From contig NZ_CP016450.1 of the NCBI RefSeq assembly GCF_001713395.1, positions 2,924,001 through 2,988,000 on the forward strand: a DNA stretch of 64,000 bases, written 5' to 3'. Origin of the DNA: Sinorhizobium sp. RAC02 (GTDB lineage Bacteria; Pseudomonadota; Alphaproteobacteria; Rhizobiales; Rhizobiaceae). Of this stretch, positions 55,759-64,000 are shown in pieces. Positions within the stretch are counted from its first letter, which is position 1. Each line of letters begins with the position of its first letter. A program made the translations under genes and the position numbers. The notes beneath the pieces were generated by a model. That model did no database searches and was not told where the DNA came from. It was given only the letters and a program-made list of their open reading frames with translations.

Positions 55759-56765
55759 CGGCCCTTCCTCCCGCGGCGTTCGAGATAGGCGGCGAACGAA
55801 CCGTAAAGGCCTTTCGGCGCGAACAGCACGACGGCGATCAGGAGCGCGCCGACGATGGTGAGCCAGTGGAAGGGATTTGCCGCCGAGACGACATCCTCGA
55901 ACCACATGAAGACGACGGTGCCGATCAGGGCGCCGTACAGCGAGCCGGTGCCGCCGAGCACGAGCATGACGAGCGCCTCCGCCGACAGGGTGAAGGACAG
56001 GCTGTCGAGGCCGACGACCTGGGTCGAGATGGCATTGAGCGCGCCGCCTGCCCCGGCGACGGCGCCGGAGATCGCGTACATCCGGATCACCGTGCCGTGC
56101 ACCGAACCACCCATGGCGCGCACGCGCACCGGATCCTGCCGGATGCCGCGACACAGCATGCCGAAGGGCGAGCGCACGATCTGGCGCAGGATGACGAAGG
56201 CGACGACGAGCAGCACGATGCCGAAGACATAGGCCGTGCGGCCCCAGAGATCGAACTGCCAGAGGCCGAAGACGGCGTCCGGCATGATGCCGGCAAGCCC
56301 ATCGCTGCCACCGGTCCAGCCGGAGGCCTTGTTGGCGGCCTCATGGGCGAGGTGAACGATGGCGATGGACAGCACGAGCTGCGGCAGGCCATGGGCGCGA
56401 AGCACGACGGCGCCGGACAGGAGGCCGGCAAGCGCGCCCGCGAGGATGCCGACGGCGAGCATGGCGATCGGGTCGGTGATGCCGAAATGCGCCGCCGCGA
56501 TGCCCGCGCCATAAGCTCCCGCGCCGAACAGCGCCGCATGGCCAAGGGTCGCGACACCGCAATAGCCAGTGACGAGATCGAGCGAGAGCACCAGCAGCGC
56601 GATCGCGATGATGCGGGTAAGCAGCGCGAGATTGTTCGGGAAGAGGACATAACCCACGACGGCCAGGGCGAGGATGACAAGCACGCCGATGGCGTCGCGC
56701 GTCAGGCGTGCGCGGCGGTCACCCGCGGCGGAGAGCGTGTCGGAATTCGTCAGCAGCGCCATCAC
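55755..56765 (-). CDS. LIV-type ABC transporter permease (LivM-like)
   Basis: This is a 336-residue inner-membrane permease with about ten helices. GYCGVATLGHAALFGAGAYGAGI and SPFGMLCRGIRQDPVRVRAMG are family hallmarks. Overlaps both neighbours by four bases. Confidence 0.9.
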   Translation of the reverse strand: MMALLTNSDTLSAAGDRRARLTRDAIGVLVILALAVVGYVLFPNNLALLTRIIAIALLVLSLDLVTGYCGVATLGHAALFGAGAYGAGIAAAHFGITDPIAMLAVGILAGALAGLLSGAVVLRAHGLPQLVLSIAIVHLAHEAANKASGWTGGSDGLAGIMPDAVFGLWQFDLWGRTAYVFGIVLLVVAFVILRQIVRSPFGMLCRGIRQDPVRVRAMGGSVHGTVIRMYAISGAVAGAGGALNAISTQVVGLDSLSFTLSAEALVMLVLGGTGSLYGALIGTVVFMWFEDVVSAANPFHWLTIVGALLIAVVLFAPKGLYGSFAAYLERRGRKGR

Positions 56766-57625
56766 TTAGCCCTTCCGGCAAGGCCGCGCGGGAAAAGCCA
56801 GACGATGGCGATGACCGCAAGATAGAAGAAGAATTCCCCGAATTCCGGCATGAGATAACGCCCCGTCGTGTCGATGGCGCCGAGCAGCAGGCAGGCGGCA
56901 AGCGCGCCGGGAATGGATCCCGCCCCGCCGACCGAGACGACGACGAGGAAGGTCACCATGTAGCGCAGCGCATAATAGGGCTCGATCGGTAGCAGCTCGG
57001 CGCCGACCACGCCGCCGAAGGCGGCAAGGCCGACGGCGACGGCGAAGCTCACGGCATAGACGACCTCGGTCTTCACGCCGAGCGCTGCCGCCATCGCCGC
57101 ATTGTCGACGCTGGCGCGCAGCTTCACACCGAAGGCGGTGCGCTCGATGAAATACCAGAGGCCGACGGCAACGGCGGCCCCGCAACCGATGACGAAGAGC
57201 CGGTGGGCCGAGACGGTGCGGAAGCCGAGGCTGACGGGTTCGCGCAGCATTTCCGGCGTCGGAATGGTCTTCAGCGTCGGGCCGAAGACGTAATTGGCGA
57301 TGCCGATGATGCAGAAGGTAATGCCGATGGTCATCAGCACCTGCGTCAGCTCCGGCTGGCCGTAGATGCGGCGATAGAGCAGGCGCTCGATGGGAATGGC
57401 GATGAGGATCGTGCCGGCGACCGCGAGCATGACGGCAACGGCATAGGCAAGGCCAAGATCACGTGCCGCATAGGAGGCGATGTAGCCGCCGATCATCGCG
57501 AAGGCGCCATGCGCCAGATTGACCACCCGCATCAGCCCCATCGTCACCGAAAGGCCGATGGAGATGACGAAGAGCACCATGCCATAGGCAAGGGCATCGA
57601 CCCCGATGCTGAAGACCGTTTGCAT
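56762..57625 (-). CDS. LIV-type ABC transporter permease (LivH-like)
   Basis: This 287-residue permease starts MQTVFSIGVDALAYGMVLFVISIGLSVTMGLMRVVNLAHGAF. The ATPase loop is GVKLRASVDNAAMAAALGVKTEVVYA. ATG 57625 follows AGGACAGGAAC. Between it and the binding-protein gene is a 144-base palindromic block (57676-57819). Confidence 0.9.
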   Translation of the reverse strand: MQTVFSIGVDALAYGMVLFVISIGLSVTMGLMRVVNLAHGAFAMIGGYIASYAARDLGLAYAVAVMLAVAGTILIAIPIERLLYRRIYGQPELTQVLMTIGITFCIIGIANYVFGPTLKTIPTPEMLREPVSLGFRTVSAHRLFVIGCGAAVAVGLWYFIERTAFGVKLRASVDNAAMAAALGVKTEVVYAVSFAVAVGLAAFGGVVGAELLPIEPYYALRYMVTFLVVVSVGGAGSIPGALAACLLLGAIDTTGRYLMPEFGEFFFYLAVIAIVWLFPRGLAGRAK

Positions 57626-57675
57626 GTTCCTGTCCTGCTTGTCGCCGGGATGTCGGCGGTCACTCGTCGGAGGCC

Positions 57676-57819
57676 GGTGGATCCTCGGGTCAAGCCCGAG
57701 GATGACGAAAGAAGCGAGGGCAACGTACCACAGCGACGACGACGCTTGCCGCGCCGCCTGATGGACGGGAAGCGCTTCCCTGCCCTCCGTCATCCTCGGG
57801 CTTGACCCGAGGATCCACC
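57676..57819. repeat. pair of 32-base perfect inverted repeats in transporter operon gap
   Basis: The arms 57676-57707 and 57788-57819 are perfect reverse complements. Each arm contains the smaller palindrome CCTCGGGTCAAGCCCGAGG. This is a widespread alphaproteobacterial intergenic repeat. Together they can fold into a large stem between the binding-protein and permease genes, where it probably protects the upstream mRNA and lowers permease expression. Confidence 0.85.
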
Positions 57820-57847
57820 CGCCAGGCACGTCGCCGGGGTAGTCCGG

Positions 57848-59020
57848 CTATTTCGCAGCCGCCAGACCCGGATCGCCCTGCTTCTCGAAGGTCTGGATTT
57901 CCTTGTTGTAGTAGGTCCCGTCCTCTGCCTTCGCCACCTCGCGCAGATAGATGTTCTGCGTGATATGGCGGCTTTCGGGATCGATGGTCACCGGCCCGCG
58001 CGGGCTTTCCCAGGACAGGCCCTTTACAGCTTCGACGGCCTTGGCCGCATCCTGCTCGCCGCCCGTCGCCTCGATCATCTTGTAGATGACATGCATGCCG
58101 TCATAGGCGCCGACCGAGGGAAACGACAGTTCCGCGGGGTTGCCGATCGCCTTGGCGGCGGCCTCCACGAATTTCTTGTTTTCCGCCGAGTCATGCGAGA
58201 CGGCATAGTGGAAGGTGGTCTGGAGGCCGAGTGCGGCCTCGCCGAGCGCCGGCAGGTCGGATTCCTGCGTCAGGTCGCCGGGCGCGAAGAACTTGACGCC
58301 GGCATCCTTCAGACCGTTCTCGTTGAAGGCCTTCACGAAACCAAGCGTCGTCGGGCCGGACGGCAGGAAGGCGAAGATGCCTTCGGCACCCGAATCCTTG
58401 ATGCGCTGCATGATCGGCGAGAAGTCATTGGTCTGGAGCGGGATGCGGATCGCCTCGACGACGGCACCGCCGGCTTTCTCGAAGCCGGCCTTGAAGGCGG
58501 CTTCCGCGTCGACACCCGGGCCGTAGTCGCTGACGACGGAAATCACCTTCTTCGTGCCGCCGTCGAAGGCGACCTTGGCGATCGGCGTCGAGGTCTGCCA
58601 GGTGGTAAACGAGGTGCGCACCACATAGGGGCTCTTCGTGACGATGGCCGAGGTCGCGGCGTTCATCACCACCATCGGCACATTCGCCTGCTCGAGCAGC
58701 GGCGTGGCGGCCATGGCATCCGGCGTAAAGTAGAAGCCGGCTAAGTACTGCACGCCTTCCTTGACCACCAGCTCCTGCGACAGGGCCTTCGACTGCGCCG
58801 GATCGGCGGTCGGGATGTCGCGGTAGATGATCTCGATCGTGTCGTCGCCAACGGTCGCGCCGTTCAGCGCCATATAGGCATCGATGCCCGCCTTGAAATT
58901 CTTGCCCTGCAGCGCGAAGGGACCGGAGAACGGCCCGACCACCCCGACCTTGATCGTATCGGCATTGGCGACACCGCCCAGAAGTGCAGCCGTCAGCGCG
59001 GCGATTGCAATCGTCTTCAT
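57848..59020 (-). CDS. LIV-type ABC transporter substrate-binding protein, probable protocatechuate/aromatic acid binding
   Basis: This 390-residue periplasmic protein has a signal peptide (MKTIAIAALTAALLGGVANA) and the LivK-like fold (IKVGVVGPFSGPFALQGKNFKAGIDAYMALNG). A similar five-gene LIV operon in Sinorhizobium meliloti takes up protocatechuate under PcaQ control, and this one sits between pcaB and further aromatic genes. The ligand is thus inferred. Ribosome site GGGAGGAAAAC. Confidence 0.85.
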   Translation of the reverse strand: MKTIAIAALTAALLGGVANADTIKVGVVGPFSGPFALQGKNFKAGIDAYMALNGATVGDDTIEIIYRDIPTADPAQSKALSQELVVKEGVQYLAGFYFTPDAMAATPLLEQANVPMVVMNAATSAIVTKSPYVVRTSFTTWQTSTPIAKVAFDGGTKKVISVVSDYGPGVDAEAAFKAGFEKAGGAVVEAIRIPLQTNDFSPIMQRIKDSGAEGIFAFLPSGPTTLGFVKAFNENGLKDAGVKFFAPGDLTQESDLPALGEAALGLQTTFHYAVSHDSAENKKFVEAAAKAIGNPAELSFPSVGAYDGMHVIYKMIEATGGEQDAAKAVEAVKGLSWESPRGPVTIDPESRHITQNIYLREVAKAEDGTYYNKEIQTFEKQGDPGLAAAK

Positions 59021-59108
59021 GTTTTCCTCCCAGAAAAGCCGGCCTCCCGCCAACACGCGGTCCAGTCCCAGAATGGCTTTTTGTCAGATTGCCAGATGAA
59101 ACGGTGAT

Positions 59109-59157
59109 GTAAAATGAAAAAATCGGCCATTTTCATAACTCATAAATTATGAAAATG
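59109..59157 (-). promoter_or_regulatory. PcaQ-type promoter and long palindrome of transporter operon
   Basis: On the minus strand this shows ATAATTTATGA, then GTTATGAAA, with TCATTTTAC starting exactly 22 bases after the G of GTTA, as before pcaD. The bases 59128-59138 and 59147-59157 form a perfect 11-base inverted repeat with an eight-base spacer. This matches the ATAACC-N4-GGTTAA-like PcaQ recognition pattern with a few changes. Confidence 0.65.
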
Positions 59158-59159
59158 CG

Positions 59160-60215
59160 TTAGGCCGCGCCAAACCGGCGAATGGAAGAAAGAAGCGTGG
59201 CGGCAAGGCGAAGCGATGCGCCGCAAGCCACCACCATCTGCGGCAGGATCAGCCATTCCAGCGTCCAGGCTGCACCGGAGCGTTCCTGCTCGTGCACCAT
59301 CGCCTGGGCCAGCCCGCCGAGTTGGGCGGCATTGAAGCGGGCAAGCGTGACAAGCCCTTCGGCGGCGACCGGGTTCTGCTTGTGCGGCATGGCAGACGAA
59401 CCACCGCCGCCGGCAAGCGCGATCTCGTCACCACGATCCGCCATCAGCGCAATGTCCTGGCCGATCTTGCCGAGACTGCCGGTGATGGCCGCCAGCAATG
59501 CGGCAAGCGCGCCGATCCGGTCGCGCTGGCTGTGCCACTGGGGAGCATCGGCAAGGCCAAGCTCGCCCGCCAGCGCGGCGCGCACCGCCGGCGCCTTTTC
59601 GCCGAGTTTCTCCAGCGTGCCGGCGGCACCGCCGAACTGGATGGCGAGGCCCGTCTGGGCGAAGGCCGTCAAATGGTCGGCATGGCGCTGCAAGGGCGCG
59701 CACCAGGAGGTGATGCGGTCAGCCACGGTGATCGGGATCGCCGCCTGCATGCGCGTGCGTCCCATCAGCGTGCGTTCGCCGAACGTGACTGCAAGTCCGT
59801 CGAGGATATCGGCGAGCGCAGCCAGCCGCGTTTCGAAAATCGGCACCACCCGCGCAAGGCGCAGCATCAGGCCGCTGTCGATGACATCCTGGCTGGTCGC
59901 GCCGAAATGCATATGCCTGCCATGCGGCTCGCCGACGGCGACGCGTAGCTGGCGCACGAGATCCGGCACCACGACGCCGTCGCGCGCCGTGGCGTCCCGC
60001 AGGCTCGCCACATCCGGCGAGAAACGATGCGCTCTATCCGCAATCACATCCGCGGCTTCGGTCGGGATAAGCCCTTCGGCCGCCTCGGCCTTGGCCAGTG
60101 CCACCTCGAAGGCGAGCATGGCTTCCAGCTCCGCCGCGATGGAGAAGAATGCCGCCACCTCCTCGTCGCCGAGAAGACCCGAGAGGTAGGGATGGTCGAA
60201 GGATGAAACGGTCAT
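59160..60215 (-). CDS. pcaB: 3-carboxy-cis,cis-muconate cycloisomerase
   Basis: This 351-residue fumarase/aspartase-superfamily enzyme converts 3-carboxy-cis,cis-muconate to 4-carboxymuconolactone. The superfamily signature GSSAMPHKQNP is at 272-282, and the HMHFGATSQDVIDSG region at about 101-115. The protein is about 100 residues shorter than the Pseudomonas enzyme, which is usual in rhizobia. It is the last gene of pcaDCHGB, separated from pcaG by 212 bases with an inverted-repeat pair. ATG 60215 has AGAGGGACCC upstream. Confidence 0.93.
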   Translation of the reverse strand: MTVSSFDHPYLSGLLGDEEVAAFFSIAAELEAMLAFEVALAKAEAAEGLIPTEAADVIADRAHRFSPDVASLRDATARDGVVVPDLVRQLRVAVGEPHGRHMHFGATSQDVIDSGLMLRLARVVPIFETRLAALADILDGLAVTFGERTLMGRTRMQAAIPITVADRITSWCAPLQRHADHLTAFAQTGLAIQFGGAAGTLEKLGEKAPAVRAALAGELGLADAPQWHSQRDRIGALAALLAAITGSLGKIGQDIALMADRGDEIALAGGGGSSAMPHKQNPVAAEGLVTLARFNAAQLGGLAQAMVHEQERSGAAWTLEWLILPQMVVACGASLRLAATLLSSIRRFGAA

Positions 60216-60239
60216 GGGTCCCTCTGGCAAGATGGGCGG

Positions 60240-60382
60240 GCGTGGATCGTCGGGTCGAGCCCGAGGATGACGGAGGGGAGGATAGTTTGCCGGATTCCTG
60301 GGCGGCGCGGCCTGCCGTATCGCTCGATGTACCCAGGCTTCCCTTCTTTCGTCATCCTCGGGCTCGACCCGACGATCCACGC
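60240..60382. repeat. pair of 33-base perfect inverted repeats between pcaG and pcaB
   Basis: The arms 60240-60272 and 60350-60382 are perfect reverse complements, each with the core CGTCGGGTCGAGCCCGAGG. They belong to the same repeat family as 57676-57819 but differ by a few matching changes in both arms, which suggests that the arms are kept complementary. They may tune the pcaB level relative to pcaHG. Confidence 0.85.
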
Positions 60383-60427
60383 CCCGGCGGAAAACACATT
60401 ATAGGCGATTGCCGCGCAAACGCTGCC

Positions 60428-61042
60428 TCAAATATCGAAGAACACCGTTTCCTTCTCGCCCTGCAGATGGATGTCGAAGCGGTACTCGTCCCCATCCGCC
60501 ACGGCGATCAAGGTCGGCACGCGCACGCGGTGCTCGATGCGGGCCAGCACTGGGTCTTCGGCGTTGGCCGCCTCCTCGTCGCCAAAATACAGGCGCGTGT
60601 TGAGGCCGAGATTGATGCCGCGCGCGACGATCCAGACCGAAATGTGCGGCGCCATCGGACGACCGTCCTTGAACGGCACGCGGCCGGGCTTGATCGTCTC
60701 GAAACGGTATTCCCCCGTCACGCCGTCGGTCGCTGAGCGCCCCCAGCCGGAAAAATTCGGATCGGCGCTGCCGCGCAGTTCCGACGGGCTGTTGTAGAGG
60801 CCCGCGGCATCCGCCTGCCAGATTTCGAGCAGTGCATCTTTCAGTGGCGTGCCGGTGCCGTCGAGCACGCGACCGGTAATGGTGATGCGCCGGCCGAGCG
60901 TCTTGTCGTTCACCATGGTGGCGCCGAGATCGCTCTCATAGACGCCGCCGATGCCCGAGAAATTGGGCGTCAGGCCGATATGGACGTAAGGCCCCGCCGT
61001 CTGCGAGGCGCTTTCCTTGAGATACCCGAGCGGCTGGACCAT
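60428..61042 (-). CDS. pcaG: protocatechuate 3,4-dioxygenase alpha subunit
   Basis: This 204-residue subunit pairs with PcaH in the ring-cleavage enzyme that opens protocatechuate between its hydroxyls. The TVNDKTLGRRITITGRVLDGTGTPLKDALLEIWQAD region matches the family. Alpha subunits lack the full iron ligand set. Its ATG overlaps the pcaH stop by one base. Confidence 0.93.
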   Translation of the reverse strand: MVQPLGYLKESASQTAGPYVHIGLTPNFSGIGGVYESDLGATMVNDKTLGRRITITGRVLDGTGTPLKDALLEIWQADAAGLYNSPSELRGSADPNFSGWGRSATDGVTGEYRFETIKPGRVPFKDGRPMAPHISVWIVARGINLGLNTRLYFGDEEAANAEDPVLARIEHRVRVPTLIAVADGDEYRFDIHLQGEKETVFFDI

Positions 61043-61791
61043 CAGTTGCCCTCCATGCGGTTTTCAAAGAGCGTCGAGCGGCGACCGCGCAGCACGATGT
61101 CGAACTTGTAAGCACGCGCATCCATCGGGATCGTGTTGCCCCAGTCGAGGGCCGCGACCAGCTGCTCGATCGCCGCCTTGTCCGGGATCGTCTGCACGAT
61201 GGGACATTTCCAGATCATCGGGTCGCCTTCGAAATACATCTGCGTGATCAGCCGCTGGGCAAATCCATGGCCGAAGACGGAGAAGTGGATATGCGCCGGG
61301 CGCCAGTCGTTGACGCCGTTCGGCCAGGGATAGGGGCCGGGCTTGATGGTGCGGAAAGCATAGTAGCCGTCCGCATCGGTGATGGTGCGGCCGCAGCCAC
61401 CGAAATTCGGGTCGAGTGGTGCGAGATAACTTTCTCGTCTATGACGGTAGCGTCCGCCGGCATTGGCCTGCCAGAATTCCAGGAGCGCGCCGGCCACCGG
61501 CCGCGCCCGCTCGTCGAGCACCCGTCCATGCACGATGATGCGCTCGCCGATAGCGCTTTCGCCGGCTTTCGCGAAATTGTGGATCAGGTCGTTGTCCAGT
61601 TCGCCGAGGATCGAATGGCCGAAGACCGGCCCGGTGATTTCCGACACCGTGCCGTCGAGCGACAGCAGTGCCTTCTGCGGCGAGCGCAGCACGGAGGTCT
61701 TGTAGCCGGGGGTGAGACCGGGCGGATGCCACAGCCGATCCCGCGAGAAGAAGGCGCCCGTTTCGGGCTTGCGATTGGAAAGGTCCGTCAT
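61042..61791 (-). CDS. pcaH: protocatechuate 3,4-dioxygenase beta subunit
   Basis: This 249-residue subunit carries the non-heme iron. The ligands Tyr115 (GGRYRH), Tyr154 (PGPYPWPNG), His167 and His169 (AHIHFSVFG) are all present. It cleaves protocatechuate to 3-carboxy-cis,cis-muconate. The start at 61791 follows GAGGCAGAG. Seven bases separate it from pcaC. Confidence 0.95.
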   Translation of the reverse strand: MTDLSNRKPETGAFFSRDRLWHPPGLTPGYKTSVLRSPQKALLSLDGTVSEITGPVFGHSILGELDNDLIHNFAKAGESAIGERIIVHGRVLDERARPVAGALLEFWQANAGGRYRHRRESYLAPLDPNFGGCGRTITDADGYYAFRTIKPGPYPWPNGVNDWRPAHIHFSVFGHGFAQRLITQMYFEGDPMIWKCPIVQTIPDKAAIEQLVAALDWGNTIPMDARAYKFDIVLRGRRSTLFENRMEGN

Positions 61792-61798
61792 CTCTGCC

Positions 61799-62203
61799 TC
61801 AAGCCGCCTTTTCCGCGTCCAACTGTTCGAAGACCTGCTTGGCGACCTTGATCGCCCGGTTGGCGGCCGGTACGCCGGCATAGATCGCCACATGCAGCAG
61901 CGCCTCGGCGATGTCGTCGCGGCTCGCCCCGGTGTTGACCGTCGCGCGCACATGCATCGCCACCTCCTCGTCATGGCCGAGTGCGGCGAGCAGCGCGATC
62001 GTCACCATGGAGCGCTCGCGCTTCGTCCAGCCCGGCCGCGACCAGACCGTGCCCCAGGCGCCTTCCGTGATCAGCTCCTGAAACGGCTGGTCGAAGTCCG
62101 TCGCGGCGGAGGAGGCGCGGTCGACATGGTTGTCGCCGAGCACCGCGCGACGGGTCACCATGCCCTGGCGATAGCGATCGGAAAAGGTATGGGCATCAGC
62201 CAT
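61799..62203 (-). CDS. pcaC: 4-carboxymuconolactone decarboxylase
   Basis: This 134-residue enzyme removes CO2 from 4-carboxymuconolactone. [40 protein letters not shown] is the typical core, and [33 protein letters not shown] the second half. It overlaps pcaD by eight bases. Confidence 0.95.
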   Translation of the reverse strand: MADAHTFSDRYRQGMVTRRAVLGDNHVDRASSAATDFDQPFQELITEGAWGTVWSRPGWTKRERSMVTIALLAALGHDEEVAMHVRATVNTGASRDDIAEALLHVAIYAGVPAANRAIKVAKQVFEQLDAEKAA

Positions 62204-63008
62204 GGGGCTCGTCTCCGGCAGGTAGGGTGGCGATGAAGGCGCGGATCATCTCGGTGAGGATTTCCGGCTGCTCGACGCAGGGAATATGCCCGGCATCCTT
62301 GATGACCTCGTAGCGCGCACCGGCAATGAGCTTTGCCATCGACAGCACGACATCCGGCGGCGTCGAGCCGTCCTGGTCGCCGACGACGCACAGCGTCGGC
62401 ACGGAAATGTTCTTGGTGGACTGGGTGAGGTCGGCATCGCGCAGGGCGGCACAGGTCGCGGCGTAGCCGACCGCGGACTGGCGGGTCAGCATGGTGCGGT
62501 AGCCATGATAGGCGGCATTTTCCGGGCGGCGGAAGGCCGGCGTGAACCAGCGCTCCATGACAGAATCAGCGAGGCTTTCGATGCCCTTCGTCTCGACGCT
62601 TTCGATGCGGGCGTTCCACATCTCGGCCGTGCCGATCTTGTGCGCCGTGTCGCAGAGGATGAGCGCCTTGACGAGATCCGGCCGCTTGGCCGCAAGCCCC
62701 TGCGCGATCATGCCGCCGACCGAGAGGCCACAGATGATCGCGTTCCTGACGTCGAGCCGGTCGAGCAGGGCGGCGAGATCGAGCACATGATCGTCGATCG
62801 AATAGGGCACCTGGCCGAGATCGGACAGGCCATGGCCGCGCTTGTCATAGGTGACGATCGGGAAATCACCGGCAAGCCGGACCACGACGTCGCGCCAGAT
62901 GCGGAAATCGGTGCCGAGCGAATTGGAAAAGACGATCACCGGCCGCCCGGCCGGGCCGCCGATCAGCTGGTGATGCAGGATGACGTCGTTGACGGTTGCG
63001 AATTGCAC
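62196..63008 (-). CDS. pcaD: 3-oxoadipate enol-lactonase
   Basis: This 270-residue alpha/beta hydrolase opens 3-oxoadipate enol-lactone to 3-oxoadipate. The nucleophile Ser96 is in CGLSVGGM, with the C-terminal catalytic His in DAGHIPCVEQPE. It is the first gene of pcaDCHGB and divergent from pcaQ. The later genes for 3-oxoadipate breakdown (pcaIJF) are not in the window. Confidence 0.94.
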   Translation of the reverse strand: MQFATVNDVILHHQLIGGPAGRPVIVFSNSLGTDFRIWRDVVVRLAGDFPIVTYDKRGHGLSDLGQVPYSIDDHVLDLAALLDRLDVRNAIICGLSVGGMIAQGLAAKRPDLVKALILCDTAHKIGTAEMWNARIESVETKGIESLADSVMERWFTPAFRRPENAAYHGYRTMLTRQSAVGYAATCAALRDADLTQSTKNISVPTLCVVGDQDGSTPPDVVLSMAKLIAGARYEVIKDAGHIPCVEQPEILTEMIRAFIATLPAGDEPHG

Positions 63009-63054
63009 GGCTTTCTCCTCCCGTCTTCCCAGATTGATCGCTTGATCTGGTTAG

Positions 63055-63096
63055 GTAAAATGATATTTCATGCCGTTTCGTTAACTTCAGAGTTAT
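63055..63096 (-). promoter_or_regulatory. PcaQ binding site and pcaD promoter
   Basis: On the minus strand, ATAACTCTGAAGTTAA differs at two positions from the PcaQ motif ATAACC-N4-GGTTAA known from rhizobia. TCATTTTAC begins exactly 22 bases after the G of GTTA. The site lies in the 95-base gap between pcaD and pcaQ, close to the pcaQ start, so PcaQ can repress itself and activate pcaD. Confidence 0.8.
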
Positions 63097-63103
63097 GAAA
63101 GCC

Positions 63104-64000
63104 ATGGTCGACAGCCGTATCAAGTTCCGTCATCTGCAAACCTTTGTCGAGGTGGCGCGCCAGAAGAGCGTGATGAAGGCGGCGGACCTTCTGCATGTCA
63201 GCCAGCCTGCCGTGACCAAGACGATCCGCGAACTGGAGGAGGTTCTGGGCGTCGCGGTCTTCGAGCGCGACGGCCGCGGCATAAAAATCACCCGCTACGG
63301 CGAGGTTTTCCTCAAACATGCAGGTGCTGCGCTGACGGCGCTGCGGCAAGGCTTCGATTCCGTCTCGCAGGCGCTGTCCGGCGATGCGACACCGATCCGC
63401 ATCGGGGCGCTACCGACGGTCTCGACGCGCATCATGCCGAAAGCAATGCGGCTATTCCTCGCCGAGGGAACAGGCGCGCGGATCAAGATCGTCACCGGCG
63501 AAAATGCCGTGCTGCTCGAGCAGCTGCGCGTCGGCGATCTGGACCTCGTCGTCGGCCGCTTGACGGCACCGGAAAAAATGACGGGGTTTTCCTTCGAGCA
63601 TCTCTATTCCGAACAGGTGGTTTTTTGCGTGCGCGCCGGCCACCCGTTGCTGTCCAGTGGCAACGCGATCTTCGCCGGACTGGATGCCTATCCGGTGCTG
63701 ATGCCGACCCGCGCCTCGATCATCCGCCCCTTCGTCGAGAGCTTCCTGATCACCAACGGCATTGCCGGGCTGCCGAACCAGATCGAGACCGTCTCCGACG
63801 CCTTCGGCCGCGCCTTCGTGCGCGAAAGCGATGCGATCTGGATCATCTCCGAAGGGGTCGTCGCGGCCGACATCGCGGAGGGCAAGCTGGCCGCCTTGCC
63901 GATCGATACCAGCGGCACGAAAGGCCCGGTCGGCCTCACCATGCGCACCGACGCCGTTCCCTCCATGCCGCTCGCCATCCTCATGCAGACGATCCGCGAA
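63104..64000 (+). CDS. pcaQ: LysR-type transcriptional activator of pca genes, partial at right edge
   Basis: The frame runs to the window edge with 299 codons and no stop, so the end of the gene lies outside. The N-terminal helix-turn-helix is IKFRHLQTFVEVARQKSVMKAADLLHVSQPAVTKTIRELEE. The effector domain follows from about residue 90. PcaQ activates pcaDCHGB with carboxymuconate-type inducers. The start is ATG 63104 (MVDSRIKF); an in-frame ATG at 63095 lies inside the operator and is less likely. Confidence 0.93.
   Translation, partial: MVDSRIKFRHLQTFVEVARQKSVMKAADLLHVSQPAVTKTIRELEEVLGVAVFERDGRGIKITRYGEVFLKHAGAALTALRQGFDSVSQALSGDATPIRIGALPTVSTRIMPKAMRLFLAEGTGARIKIVTGENAVLLEQLRVGDLDLVVGRLTAPEKMTGFSFEHLYSEQVVFCVRAGHPLLSSGNAIFAGLDAYPVLMPTRASIIRPFVESFLITNGIAGLPNQIETVSDAFGRAFVRESDAIWIISEGVVAADIAEGKLAALPIDTSGTKGPVGLTMRTDAVPSMPLAILMQTIRE

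Overview
This is a GC-rich window that reads as a member of the Rhizobiaceae (Rhizobium/Agrobacterium/Ensifer/Shinella group). The evidence is a pmtA-hisphosphatase-pyrF-DUF1330 run, a pcaDCHGB operon with divergent pcaQ, an imelysin/di-heme/DUF1513 operon, RIME-like palindromes of the (C)CCCTCATCCG...CTTCTCCCCGC type, and typical alphaproteobacterial gene order such as uppP-fzlA-queG. No rRNA, tRNA, CRISPR array, phage or transposase was recognised.

Region 1 (1-12033) holds cysK, a VOC gene interrupted by an amber codon, and then a long minus-strand block. That block contains comM, gshB, a cupin protein, the sn-glycerol-3-phosphate uptake operon ugpBAEC with an endonuclease/exonuclease/phosphatase gene fused to its end, yraN and rsmI. 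A Pho-box-like site lies upstream of ugpB. Region 2 (12266-21998) is mostly housekeeping on the plus strand: dnaN, pmtA, a histidine phosphatase, pyrF, an NDUFA9-like protein, a GST-fold FzlA-like division protein, queG, an SDR and an RlpA-like protein, with uppP on the minus strand. Region 3 (22076-31967) has an RsmB-type methyltransferase, a four-gene imelysin iron operon behind an Irr/ICE-like site, tspO, a PaaI-type thioesterase, an MTA/SAH nucleosidase and guaA.

Region 4 (32110-40564) opens with an ECF41-type sigma factor gene. Its usual partner, a carboxymuconolactone-decarboxylase/AhpD-like gene, lies directly upstream behind a perfect TGTCACA-N16-CGTC promoter but carries a one-base frameshift. 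Then come ogt, an aspartoacylase-like gene, cls, a second EEP gene, an Lrp regulator divergent from an aromatic aminotransferase, a YitT protein and an ArsC-like protein. Region 5 (40568-48542) is an AraC regulator divergent from a branched-chain-type ABC transporter operon that ends in an aldehyde dehydrogenase and an SDR. Region 6 (48543-51759) holds a Xre/RES toxin-antitoxin pair, an ABC-F ATPase and a small secreted protein.

Region 7 (51865-64000) is an aromatic catabolism island. The pcaDCHGB genes, a second LIV-type transporter (probable protocatechuate uptake) and an uncharacterised pair (thiamine-diphosphate enzyme plus a 2,4'-dihydroxyacetophenone-dioxygenase-like cupin) all run on the minus strand from divergent pcaQ. 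Each of the three sub-operons is preceded by the same promoter layout, GTTA at one end and TCATTTTAC starting exactly 22 bases downstream. In the pcaD/pcaQ gap this overlaps a recognisable PcaQ box. I infer that the thiamine-diphosphate/cupin pair is a previously unrecognised member of the PcaQ regulon; this is the most interesting signal in the window.
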